From: Lachnospiraceae bacterium NC2004
Lineage (GTDB): Bacteria > Bacillota > Clostridia > Lachnospirales > Lachnospiraceae
Assembly: GCA_000621905.1 (NCBI GenBank)
Contig: JHXB01000002.1
Coordinates: 62,001-126,000 of the forward strand
Length of the DNA stretch: 64,000 bases
Direction: 5' to 3'
The notes beneath the pieces are model-generated. The model saw nothing but the letters and a program-made list of their open reading frames with translations, was not told the DNA's origin and made no database searches. Positions within the stretch are counted from its first letter, which is position 1. The number at the start of each line of letters is the position of its first letter. The position numbers and the translations under genes are program-made. Shown here piece by piece: positions 35,618 through 43,976 of the stretch.

Positions 35618-35962
35618 ATGTATAAAGATATTGTTGACAGGCTAGAACGTGATGTGGCTAATCAGCTCTTGTCGCAACATTCTTATCATGTTATAATAAG
35701 GTTAATTAATAAGGTTTCATATAAGCTTAATATGAACCATTGTAATGTTCAAAAGAAGGTTGGTGATATTATGGGTGGCAAAGTTTTGGATCTTGATGTT
35801 ATAGTGGCTAAGAGAGAAGGACGCGCAGAAGGACGCGCAGAAGGAAGACAAGAATCCATCAATCTTTTGGCGGATAATTATATGAAGGAGGACCCTTCGT
35901 TGACTAGAGAGGAAGCAATTATGATGGCAACATCTATATTAGAACCGGATGCTGTTATGTAG
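35618..35962 (+). pseudogene. C-terminal fragment of an Rpn-family nuclease
   Basis: A 114-residue open frame that starts mid-protein: the frame is open slightly upstream without a start codon (DSDIEELDKFGD) and closes at a stop. It lacks the PD-(D/E)XK core and keeps only a helical linker, an EGRAEGRAEGRQES tail like the EGRE tail of the gene at 5687, and a final helix. The sequence is not a copy of the 5687 gene, so it comes from a different family member. A 13-base tandem (GTAATTAAGAAA twice) lies at about 35555-35580. No good ribosome site precedes it. Confidence 0.6.
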
Positions 35963-35999
35963 TAGATTTGATTGTTGGAAATGCAATAAAGTATTATAT

Positions 36000-36029
36000 G
36001 GTGTCTGCTTCATAGTGGACACCTTTTTT
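36000..36029 (+). terminator. Terminator after the Rpn fragment
   Basis: GGTGTC, 12-base loop, GACACC, then TTTTTT. Confidence 0.75.
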
Positions 36030-36113
36030 AGTACAAAATTGGCGATTTCGGCAACGCAAGGGTTTACGTGTCATGACTTCGCGCAGCGTAGAATCTTAAA
36101 GGGGTGATTAGGT

Positions 36114-36947
36114 ATGAAATGTCAGGTGTGTTTTAGGCAATGTGATATAGATGAAGGTAAGGTTGGGTTTTGTGGTGCTAGAACGTGTTTGGATGGTAAT
36201 ATTGTTGCTGACAATTATGGCAGACTCACGTCTATTGCTCTTGACCCGATTGAGAAGAAGCCACTTAATCGATTCTATCCCGGAAGCTATATTCTTTCGG
36301 TTGGTAGTTATGGGTGTAGTCTCAGGTGTCCGTTTTGTCAGAATTATGAGATTTCGTGGTCGGATATGTCGTTTAAATTTAAGGAGCGAGCTGATTATTA
36401 TTCGCCTCAGGAAATTGCAGATATCGCTAAAAGATATGAGAGTCAGGGCAATATAGGTGTTGCATTTACATACAATGAGCCGCTTGTAGGGTACGAGTTT
36501 GTTAGAGATACGGCTAAGTTGGTTAAGGCTAATGGAATGAAGAATGTGCTTGTTACGAGTGGTAACGCAAGTCTTTCGGTCCTGAGCGAGATTGCGCCTT
36601 ATATCGATGCTATGAATATAGATCTTAAAGGATTTAGTGACAGCTATTATAACGACATCATTAAAGGGAAGCGTAAAGCTGTGATGGATTTTATTGTTGA
36701 GGCTTATAAGTCGAGTCACATAGAGATTACTACACTTATTATTCCAGATTTAAATGATAGCGATAAGGAAATGCTTGAACTTAGTTCTTGGATTGCGAGT
36801 ATTGATCGTAAGATTCCTCTTCACATTTCCAGGTTCTTTCCTACATTTAACATGACAGATAGAAATGCTACTAGCGTGGAGTTGATTTATCATCTTGCAG
36901 ATGTGGCTAGAGAGAAACTTGATTATGTTTATACAGGTAATTGTTGA
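36114..36947 (+). CDS. amrS: AmmeMemoRadiSam system radical SAM enzyme
   Basis: A 277-residue radical S-adenosylmethionine enzyme. The cluster motif is in SYGCSLRCPFCQNYEIS near residues 65-81 (CxxxCxxC). The N-terminus has two more Cys pairs (CQVCFRQC and GFCGARTC) typical of the PflA-like AmmeMemoRadiSam subfamily; FTYNEPL, NIDLKGFSD and HISRFFPTFNM follow. It shares the pathway with the fused Memo-AMMECR1 protein at 33647, from which it is separated by about 1.1 kb of repeat, toxin cassette and relic. AAGGGGTGATTAGGT precedes the ATG. The 100-bp repeat begins in its stop codon. Confidence 0.92.
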   Translation: MKCQVCFRQCDIDEGKVGFCGARTCLDGNIVADNYGRLTSIALDPIEKKPLNRFYPGSYILSVGSYGCSLRCPFCQNYEISWSDMSFKFKERADYYSPQEIADIAKRYESQGNIGVAFTYNEPLVGYEFVRDTAKLVKANGMKNVLVTSGNASLSVLSEIAPYIDAMNIDLKGFSDSYYNDIIKGKRKAVMDFIVEAYKSSHIEITTLIIPDLNDSDKEMLELSSWIASIDRKIPLHISRFFPTFNMTDRNATSVELIYHLADVAREKLDYVYTGNC

Positions 36948-37047
36948 GCGGATGTGTATTGAGCATAATGTATTATTTCTCCGGGACGCTGCTCTTACAA
37001 TCCTCAGGGTGGCGAGGCCACCGGCTTTAGCTTTTTTGGTGTCATTC
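36948..37047 (+). repeat. 100-bp direct repeat, copy B
   Basis: About 95 percent identical to 35032-35132. It leads directly into a GTCATTCTGAGC unit and the 130-bp repeat starting at 37038. Confidence 0.9.
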
Positions 37048-37168
37048 TGAGCGGAGCGAAGAATCTATTAGGATCCTTCTGGAGTTTAATAGTTTATACA
37101 GGAAAATGTTAGTTTTACGCATAATATGACTACTTGTTATATTATGCGTATTGTATTATACTTAGTTA
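37038..37168 (+). repeat. 130-bp direct repeat with palindromic core, copy 1
   Basis: It comprises a GTCATTCTGAGCGGAGCGAAG unit, then GGATCCTTCT, AATAGTTTATACAGG, and an 11-bp perfect palindrome pair ACGCATAATAT/ATATTATGCGT around GACTACTTGTT. Copy 2 is at 38571-38697, on the other side of the LRR protein gene. Confidence 0.88.
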
Positions 37169-37206
37169 TAAGAGTAATTTTTGCAAGATGTTTTGGAGGA
37201 TGTATG

Positions 37207-38511
37207 ATGTTTATTGTTAAGAGATTTATATGTGGGTTACTTATTTTAGTTTCATGTATTCTTGTTTCGACTTGCTTTGTCGAGGGACTCAAGGTGCATG
37301 CAGCCGACAGAAAAGAGTATGTTACGAAGATTAATACTGCTAAAGATAAGGCTTTAAAGGCAGATATACTAGGTGTTGAAGGAACTGTTGGGTGGTCGGA
37401 TGGACATCAGATAAGGCGTAACATCCTTGAAGATAACATTTCCCGCACAGCTCATATGGTTGAATATATTAAAGAATCTTCTGCGCAGAGTGATGTGACT
37501 TTGGACTATTGGTTTGATATTAAGAAAGATATCAGATATTACTATGACAATGACAGGAAGCAATATATGTTTGAGCCACAGCCCTATTATGCTGACTATA
37601 AAAGTTATCTCAATCTTGAGTATTATCTTGACAGTGAAGATGTTGACGGAGCTGACATAAGCGGTGATGCAGTATATAAGGCAATCGGAGATGAGCTTGT
37701 TATAAAGTATAATAAAGATGTTTATGTTCGTGGTGATGATACTGTTGTCAGCTCAGATGGTAAGGCAGTAGATTGTTTTGTGGTGTCTCATTTGCTTGAA
37801 TATGAATCTCCGAAATTAACTGTTATTAATACCGATAAAGATATGAATAACAAAGCTGATGAGGACAAGCTAAAGGAAATATTTGATGAATATAAGAATA
37901 CAGTGTATCAAAGTTTCGGGGTTGATTATCTGATAGGTAAGGATGATGGCAAGATTTATATGATTAGAAACTACACTAACAAAGAAGGAGATTTGTCGGA
38001 AGAGACTACTGTTGATTTTTATTATCCTACCGATAATGTTGTTATCCCGACAGATTATACGAAGGCACCATCGCTGATAAAGAACATTCTGATTGATTAT
38101 AATGGGATGTATTATCGTTCGTCATACGAAGGCAATAATACAGTATTGAAGTTATATTCATGTAAGACTAAGAAGGCGAAGAAGCGTAAGAAACTTGTTG
38201 TTCCTAATACTGTGAAGTATAATAATCGCTCATATAAAGTTATAGGTGTTGATTCTAAGGCATTTTTCTATAATGAATATGTACAGAATATTGTTCTTGG
38301 AGCAAATGTTACAGAGATTGGGAAGGAAGCATTCTTTGGCTGCTCTAAGATTAAGAAGGTTACTGTTAAGTCTAAGCATCTTAAAAAGATTTCTAAAGAG
38401 GCGTTTTATACCGATGGTAATAAGTTTACACTGAAGGTACCTAAAGGTAAGAAGAAGGCGTACAAGAAGCTTTTCGTCAAAGCTAAGTCAAGTAAGTTTA
38501 TTGTAAAATAA
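37207..38511 (+). CDS. Exported protein with C-terminal BspA-type leucine-rich repeats
   Basis: A 434-residue predicted secreted protein. Residues 1-36 form a signal peptide (MFIVKRFICGLLILVSCILV, cleavage near VHA-A). The middle region (about 40-300) is Asp/Tyr/Lys-rich with no recognised fold. Residues about 325-434 are two to three BspA/LRR_5 repeats (VIGVDSKAFFYNEYVQNIVL, VTEIGKEAFFGCSKIKKV), used for surface adhesion or ligand binding, and end in a Lys-rich stretch. The start is set at ATG 37207, seven bases after TTGGAGG; ATG 37204 is also possible. It is flanked by the 130-bp direct repeats. Confidence 0.78.
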   Translation: MFIVKRFICGLLILVSCILVSTCFVEGLKVHAADRKEYVTKINTAKDKALKADILGVEGTVGWSDGHQIRRNILEDNISRTAHMVEYIKESSAQSDVTLDYWFDIKKDIRYYYDNDRKQYMFEPQPYYADYKSYLNLEYYLDSEDVDGADISGDAVYKAIGDELVIKYNKDVYVRGDDTVVSSDGKAVDCFVVSHLLEYESPKLTVINTDKDMNNKADEDKLKEIFDEYKNTVYQSFGVDYLIGKDDGKIYMIRNYTNKEGDLSEETTVDFYYPTDNVVIPTDYTKAPSLIKNILIDYNGMYYRSSYEGNNTVLKLYSCKTKKAKKRKKLVVPNTVKYNNRSYKVIGVDSKAFFYNEYVQNIVLGANVTEIGKEAFFGCSKIKKVTVKSKHLKKISKEAFYTDGNKFTLKVPKGKKKAYKKLFVKAKSSKFIVK

Positions 38512-38512
38512 G

Positions 38513-38697
38513 AGGCAGATCCTTCGTCGCTGCGCTCCTCAGGATGACACGGTGTTGATTAAATCCATAAATGTCATTCTGAGCGAAGCGAAGAATCTTT
38601 TAAGATCCTTCTAAAGTTGAATAGTTTATACAGGGAATTGTTAGTATTACGCATAATATGACTACTTGTTATATTATGCGTATTGTTTTATACTTGT
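38513..38697 (+). repeat. GTCATTCTGAGC unit (inverted) and 130-bp direct repeat, copy 2
   Basis: A reverse unit (GATCCTTCGTCGCTGCGCTC, to GATGAC) follows the LRR gene directly. The second copy of the 130-bp repeat, including the ACGCATAATAT palindrome, runs 38571-38697. Confidence 0.85.
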
Positions 38698-38754
38698 TTT
38701 TAACGGGTATAGTCATGACTTTGTTAAGCGAAGAATCATAAAGGGGTAACAGTA

Positions 38755-39297
38755 ATGATATTACAATTTATAATAGATAATATTGTGTGTGTAGTTCTAG
38801 TTACACTTGGTGTGATGGCGTGGACAATTACGATTGGTGCGAGAATATCGAGTAAAAAGCAAGGTCGATATGTGTCGGGAATTCCGGCTGTCGGGGGCAT
38901 TCTTGTTATTATAGGTTTCTTGTGCTCTAAGATTAAATGGCTCGCTCTTATTGGACTTCTTGATTTTGACTTATGGTATTTGATATCAGAAATGTTTTCT
39001 TTATTGAGATATACCAGAGATTATGTTCCGCCGGAAGAATATGATGGTGGAAAGGTTGTTATGTATAGTAATTATAAGAATGGATTTGAGGAGTTTCGTT
39101 ATCCTTCTGAATATCCCGGATCCTGTGAGGTGCATTATGTTAGAAGATACATAATAATAAGTAAAGAGGGTAAGTATACTTTACTTAGATTGGAGAATGA
39201 TATAAGAATAATTAATCGCGTGGAGTGTGATACAGTTGAAGCCTGTATAGCACAAGCTTCTAAGAAAGCTAAGTTCAAAAAACGTATGGAGAAATGA
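38755..39297 (+). CDS. Hypothetical membrane protein
   Basis: A 180-residue protein of unknown family. Two to three membrane helices lie in residues 1-85 (FIIDNIVCVVLVTLGVMAW; AVGGILVIIGFLCSKI; WLALIGLLDFDLWYL). Residues 95-180 are soluble, with Tyr/Glu-rich YVPPEEYDGGKVVMYSNYKN, two predicted beta strands (RRYIIISKEGKYTLLRLEND) and a Lys-rich end. The ribosome site is AAAGGGG. It precedes a two-component system by 60 bases but does not overlap it. A sensor accessory or immunity role is conceivable but unsupported. Confidence 0.65.
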   Translation: MILQFIIDNIVCVVLVTLGVMAWTITIGARISSKKQGRYVSGIPAVGGILVIIGFLCSKIKWLALIGLLDFDLWYLISEMFSLLRYTRDYVPPEEYDGGKVVMYSNYKNGFEEFRYPSEYPGSCEVHYVRRYIIISKEGKYTLLRLENDIRIINRVECDTVEACIAQASKKAKFKKRMEK

Positions 39298-39357
39298 TGA
39301 TAGTTTTGTAGAATGTAACAATATTAGTTTACGATAATATATATTTCGGGGTGTAAT

Positions 39358-40020
39358 ATGTTAGATGTTTTGATTGTTGAAGATAATAAAGAGATAAGTG
39401 GTTTGTTATCTGATTTTTTGAGAAAGAGTAACTATACTGTTTCGGTTGCGGAAACAGGTGAGAAGGCGATTAAGCTCTTTGAGAACTACGGGGCTAAGTT
39501 GGTTATACTAGATCTTATGCTTCCGGAGGTTGACGGCTTTTATGTTTGCTCTAAGATTAGAGAAAGCTCTAATGCACATATTCTTATAGCATCTGCTAAG
39601 AAGGACAAGGATGACAAGCTTAAAGGGCTTAATCTCGGTGCTGACGATTACATTGAGAAGCCTTATGACATAGATATTTTGCTTGCGAAGATTAACGGGA
39701 TATTCAAGAGAAAGTATGCACAAGATATAATTACAGAAGGCAACTTGAAACTCAATACGGTTACTCAGACGCTCAGTGTTAACGACCAAGATATCGAAGT
39801 TACAGCTAAAGAATTTGAACTCCTAAAGCTTCTGATTGAGAACAAGGGTGTGACTCTTAAGAAGGAATATCTCTTTAACACAGTTTGGGGTAGCGACAGT
39901 GAATCAGAGATACAGACTCTTACAGTCCACATTAAGTGGCTTAGAGAGAAGATTGAAAATGATCCTAAGAAACCTGAACACATACTTACGGTATGGGGTG
40001 TAGGTTACAGATTCGAGTAA
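39358..40020 (+). CDS. OmpR-family response regulator
   Basis: A 220-residue DNA-binding regulator. The receiver has Glu-Asp-Asn EDNKEISGLL near 8, the acceptor Asp in VILDLMLPEVDG near 51, SAKKDKDDK near 80 and the YEKPYD-type Lys at 101. The winged helix (about 125-218) ends EHILTVWGVGYRFE. It is followed 19 bases later by its kinase and then by an FtsX-type ABC transporter, the arrangement of peptide-antibiotic sensing systems, so it likely controls that transporter. Confidence 0.95.
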   Translation: MLDVLIVEDNKEISGLLSDFLRKSNYTVSVAETGEKAIKLFENYGAKLVILDLMLPEVDGFYVCSKIRESSNAHILIASAKKDKDDKLKGLNLGADDYIEKPYDIDILLAKINGIFKRKYAQDIITEGNLKLNTVTQTLSVNDQDIEVTAKEFELLKLLIENKGVTLKKEYLFNTVWGSDSESEIQTLTVHIKWLREKIENDPKKPEHILTVWGVGYRFE

Positions 40021-40039
40021 AGGACAAGAGGTTTGAACA

Positions 40040-41272
40040 GTGAACAGATTTAGGCGGGCGGTCAGCGTTATCATTTTCTTAGAAGTGATAATTATGATCG
40101 CACTTAACATTATCTATATAACGAAATATAAGCATGAGGGAAGGTATTACCGCGTAGAGGCAGAGCGTGTGGTAAGGCTTCTTGAGAGCGATGACAATTA
40201 TCTTGATGATCCGGCAAACGTTGACGTTACCGGCTATAATCGTGTTATACGAGTGTCGATTTTCAATCCTGATGAGATATGTAACAACGATTATGTTGTT
40301 GAGAAGGTAAAGGGCCGACTATATAGGATTGAGTATAAAGCGAGCAATGACAACAACGCATTTGTCTTGATGAACATAGGAATGGCGTCTGGACTTATTC
40401 TCACAATAGCCGTATTTATATATATTGGGGCCAAAGTTATTGCGCCTTTTGATAAAATGTCATCGATGACCGAGGAGCTTGCTAAGGGTAATTTAACTAC
40501 TCCAATCAAGGAAGAGAAGAACAGATTTTTCGGAAAGTTTTTGTGGGGCATGGATATGCTTCGCGAAACTTTAGAAGATTCTAAGCTCAAGAATCTTGAA
40601 TACCAAAAAGAGAAGAAGACTATGCTCCTTTCTTTATCTCATGATATAAAGACTCCGTTGTCAGCAATTAAGCTTTACTCTAAGGCACTGTCTGAAGGCA
40701 TATATGACACCGAAGAGAAGAAAAATGAAGCTATAACCGGCATTCTTAACAAGACCGAAGAGATAAGAGGTTATATAGACGAGATTTACAATCTTTCACG
40801 AGATGAGTTTATGGAGTTTGAGATTCATGTTTCTGAGTACTATCTTCGTGATGTCATGGAAGGAATTACGGCATATTATAAGGATAAGCTAAGTGTGCTT
40901 CACACCGAGTTCGATATAGAAGACTATGACAACGTCCTTCTTCACTGCGATAAAGACAGGCTCGTTGAGGCACTGCAGAATCTTATGGAAAATGCAATCA
41001 AGTACGGAGATGGTAAGAAGATTGCAATATCATTTTCTGAGGAAGAGGATTGCAGACTCATTACGGTAAGCAACACAGGAAGCAGCTTAGATGAGAATGA
41101 GATTAACAACATTTTCGATTCTTTCTATAGAGGTAGTAATACAGACAATATTAAAGGTAACGGTCTTGGGCTTTATATTGTTAAACAGCTGATGACTAGG
41201 ATGGATGGAGATGTATTTGCGCATATTGCAAATGATATTTTTAACATCACATTGGTTGTAAGGAAAGCTTAA
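40040..41272 (+). CDS. Sensor histidine kinase of the transporter-linked two-component system
   Basis: A 410-residue membrane kinase (GTG start; AAGAGG upstream). Helix one is at about 8-28, a short extracellular part follows (about 29-112), helix two is at about 113-135, HAMP at about 136-188, the phospho-acceptor His in LSLSHDIKTPLSAIKLYSK near 200, and the ATPase domain with LMENAIKYGDG (N-box) near 318 and GNGLGLYIV (G2) near 377. It resembles VanS-like kinases more than the short BceS type, because it has a real outer domain. It is coupled with the regulator upstream and ends at a terminator. Confidence 0.93.
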   Translation: MNRFRRAVSVIIFLEVIIMIALNIIYITKYKHEGRYYRVEAERVVRLLESDDNYLDDPANVDVTGYNRVIRVSIFNPDEICNNDYVVEKVKGRLYRIEYKASNDNNAFVLMNIGMASGLILTIAVFIYIGAKVIAPFDKMSSMTEELAKGNLTTPIKEEKNRFFGKFLWGMDMLRETLEDSKLKNLEYQKEKKTMLLSLSHDIKTPLSAIKLYSKALSEGIYDTEEKKNEAITGILNKTEEIRGYIDEIYNLSRDEFMEFEIHVSEYYLRDVMEGITAYYKDKLSVLHTEFDIEDYDNVLLHCDKDRLVEALQNLMENAIKYGDGKKIAISFSEEEDCRLITVSNTGSSLDENEINNIFDSFYRGSNTDNIKGNGLGLYIVKQLMTRMDGDVFAHIANDIFNITLVVRKA

Positions 41273-41277
41273 AATAG

Positions 41278-41311
41278 GACATTCGAAGATTATTTTCGGA
41301 TGTCTTTTTTT
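41278..41311 (+). terminator. Terminator after the histidine kinase gene
   Basis: GACATTCGAA and TTCGGATGTC form a stem with one wobble pair, then seven Ts. Confidence 0.8.
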
Positions 41312-41416
41312 ATTTAAGGATTATTTAATAATTGATTCTGTATCATAACATCATAAGATAAAGTTTTTGTCGGGAGAGTGATTCCTGATAGGATTTCTTC
41401 AGAAAGGATGAATATT

Positions 41417-43867
41417 ATGTTTCTTAAGATTTTAAAGAAGGACTTAAAGAGAAGTAAGACGATGAATATAATTCTTTTTCTCTTTATAATCTTAGCAACT
41501 TTATTTGTGTCGAGCGGCCTAAATAATGTTGTATCGGTTGTTAATGGTATGGATTATTTTGCCGAGCAGGCTATGGGTGAATATGATGATTATTTTCTTT
41601 TAGTCAGCGTCGGTAAGGATGATTCTAAGATGCGTAAAACTTTAGATGATTCTAAGGCAATTGAGGGTTATAAGTACGATACATATTTTCAATATGATGA
41701 GTATGTAAAAAATGAAAAAGGTAAGAAGCTCGACTGGGCCGGTATGATTATGATTGAATCTCCTTCGAGCACTTATATTAAGCTTTTTGATAAAGATAAT
41801 GAACCTATAACCAAAGTTTCTAAAGGTCACATTTACCTCTCTAGGAAATTTATGAGAAAGTTTAATGTAGAACCCGGGGACAAGATATATACCAAGCTTG
41901 GCAAAAATGAAAAAGAATTTATAGTGGACGGACTGCTTAAGGATGCATTTTTAGGATCCGAGATAACAGGTGGATATAGATTCTTTATGAATGAAGCGGA
42001 TGCTGATCTTTACTTTAATTTAGAGGAAGCTAAGGACAGGACGGAGCAGTGCGTATATATTAAGTCTTCCGATATAGAGACCGTCAGTAAAGATACTGCA
42101 GATATGGAAGGAAGTGCGGGCGGATATTCAAGAAGCATGTTGACTTTAACAAGAATTGTCGAATTGATAGTTGCATTTGTGATAGTAATCTTAAGTGTAT
42201 GTCTTATCATAGTATCTTTTGTAATTCTCAAATTCTCTATAGGTTTTACGATGCAGGATGATTTTAGGGAAATCGGAGTTATGAAGGCTATCGGAATAAG
42301 AAACTTTAAAATCAGAACCCTGTATCTTGTCAAGTACAATGTTATGGCTCTATTAGGAACGATAGTCGGACTTGTTATCAGTTTCCCGTTTGGTAATATG
42401 CTACTTAAAAGCGTATCTGAAAATATGGTTTTAGGTAATACATATGGTGAAGTGGTAAATATACTTGGAGCAGTCTTGGTATTTGCAGTAATTATATTGA
42501 TGGCGTTTCTTTCAACAGGTAAGGTTAAGAAGATGACGCCTGTAGATGCTATAAGAAGCGGCGATACCGGCGAGAGGTTTAGAAAGAAGAGTGGGCTTAG
42601 AATCAGTAAGAGTCACTCAAAGAATTTCGCTTATCTTGCGGTAAATGATATCGTAAGTAGCCCCAAACGATATCTGAACATAATTATATCGTTTGGCGTG
42701 TGTACATTGTTCCTGCTTGTTCTTTCTAACTTTACAGCAACGCTTGACAGTCCTAATATGGCTCCGCTAATGAGCCATCCGGCAGATGTTTATCTTGATA
42801 AAGAGGATCCTTGGGTGCTTGATATTGACTCGTTGATTAACAGATATCCGGATGAACTCAAGAATTCAGACATAAGAGACAAAAAGGAATTGACTTTAGG
42901 TTACCTGTCACAGTTTGAACATGGTAAGGATATGTATGAAGATTATCTTAAATTGGTAGAGGATAAACTAAGTGATAATGGAATGAGTGCAAAGGTGTTT
43001 AATGATGTTTCGTATGTTTATCCATTTACATATAAAGGCGAAGAATATAGTTATAATTTCCTCCAGATTGCCGGTGACAGATATGGTGATTACGATATAA
43101 TAGAAGGAAGCGCACCTTGCAATAAAAATGAGATAGCAATTACCAAGACGGTTAGTGAGAGTTTTGGAATCGAAATCGGTGATGCCATAGAGATTGATTT
43201 TGACGGAACTAAAGAGAAATGCACCGTAACAGGAATGTTTCAAAGTATGAATGGCCTTGGGAGCCTGATAAGACTACATGATGATGCACCTACATCTCTT
43301 TCTCATTATACAGGATGCATAAATACAGAGATTGCATTTACCGATAATCCGACTTGGGACGAGATTCAAGAGAGAAAAGATAAAATAAAAGATATTTTTA
43401 ACTCCGGCAAAGTTGACGACAGAAGAGAGTTTGCGGTTAATAATATGGGTGCTTTAGATGCTATGAAAGCGGTAGAACTTCTATTTATGGTAATTACTGT
43501 TATAGTAGTAATCTTAGTTACGATAATGATGGAGAGGAGTTTTATAGCCAAGGAGACCAAACAGATTGCTATACTTAAAGCAATGGGATTTAGAGACTCT
43601 GAAGTTATTAAATGGCAGGTTGTAAGATTCGGAATATTAGCAGTGATTGCTTCGTTGATAGCGATGGTTGTTTCAATTCCGGTGACTGATTTAGCAGGCG
43701 GCGCGGTATTTAAGATCATGGGAGCCACATCAGTAAATTGGGTGCACAGTATGTCTTCGCTTGCTAAGTATCCTGCAATTCTTGTAGTTGTTACAGTGCT
43801 TGTAGCGTTTATTACCTCGCTTTACACAGGCAAGGTTAAGGCAAGAGACACAGCAAGTATAGAGTAG
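41417..43867 (+). CDS. FtsX-family ABC transporter permease
   Basis: An 816-residue permease with a MacB/FtsX-type topology: helix one near 18-38, a large extracellular domain (about 40-240), helices near 250-275, 310-330 and 350-375, a second repeat beginning near 415 (KNFAYLAVNDIVSSPKRYLN) with another outer domain (about 450-680), and a last trio of helices. Two FtsX domains fused in one chain are typical of lipoprotein-release or antimicrobial-peptide transporters. ATG 41417 is chosen because AGAAAGG is nine bases away; ATG 41408 is too close. Its ATPase follows at 43977. Confidence 0.92.
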   Translation: MFLKILKKDLKRSKTMNIILFLFIILATLFVSSGLNNVVSVVNGMDYFAEQAMGEYDDYFLLVSVGKDDSKMRKTLDDSKAIEGYKYDTYFQYDEYVKNEKGKKLDWAGMIMIESPSSTYIKLFDKDNEPITKVSKGHIYLSRKFMRKFNVEPGDKIYTKLGKNEKEFIVDGLLKDAFLGSEITGGYRFFMNEADADLYFNLEEAKDRTEQCVYIKSSDIETVSKDTADMEGSAGGYSRSMLTLTRIVELIVAFVIVILSVCLIIVSFVILKFSIGFTMQDDFREIGVMKAIGIRNFKIRTLYLVKYNVMALLGTIVGLVISFPFGNMLLKSVSENMVLGNTYGEVVNILGAVLVFAVIILMAFLSTGKVKKMTPVDAIRSGDTGERFRKKSGLRISKSHSKNFAYLAVNDIVSSPKRYLNIIISFGVCTLFLLVLSNFTATLDSPNMAPLMSHPADVYLDKEDPWVLDIDSLINRYPDELKNSDIRDKKELTLGYLSQFEHGKDMYEDYLKLVEDKLSDNGMSAKVFNDVSYVYPFTYKGEEYSYNFLQIAGDRYGDYDIIEGSAPCNKNEIAITKTVSESFGIEIGDAIEIDFDGTKEKCTVTGMFQSMNGLGSLIRLHDDAPTSLSHYTGCINTEIAFTDNPTWDEIQERKDKIKDIFNSGKVDDRREFAVNNMGALDAMKAVELLFMVITVIVVILVTIMMERSFIAKETKQIAILKAMGFRDSEVIKWQVVRFGILAVIASLIAMVVSIPVTDLAGGAVFKIMGATSVNWVHSMSSLAKYPAILVVVTVLVAFITSLYTGKVKARDTASIE

Positions 43868-43888
43868 ATTTATAGCAATGTGAATAGT

Positions 43889-43960
43889 AATGTCATCCTG
43901 AGCATAGCAAAGGGAATCTTAAATAGTAATGTCATCCTGAGCGCAGCGAAGGATCTTAAG
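43889..43960 (+). repeat. Two tandem GTCATCCTGAGC units
   Basis: AATGTCATCCTGAGCATAGC and AATGTCATCCTGAGCGCAGC follow each other at about 39-bp distance (joined by GGAATCTTAAATAGT), between permease and ATPase. This is the only place in the window where the repeat stands in direct tandem. Confidence 0.88.
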
Positions 43961-43976
43961 AAAAGGAGAATAGATT

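Noticed and set aside
36108-36719. Long minus-strand open frame (203 codons)
   Set aside because: It lies wholly opposite the radical SAM gene, which has clear motifs; it has no family features and no ribosome site.
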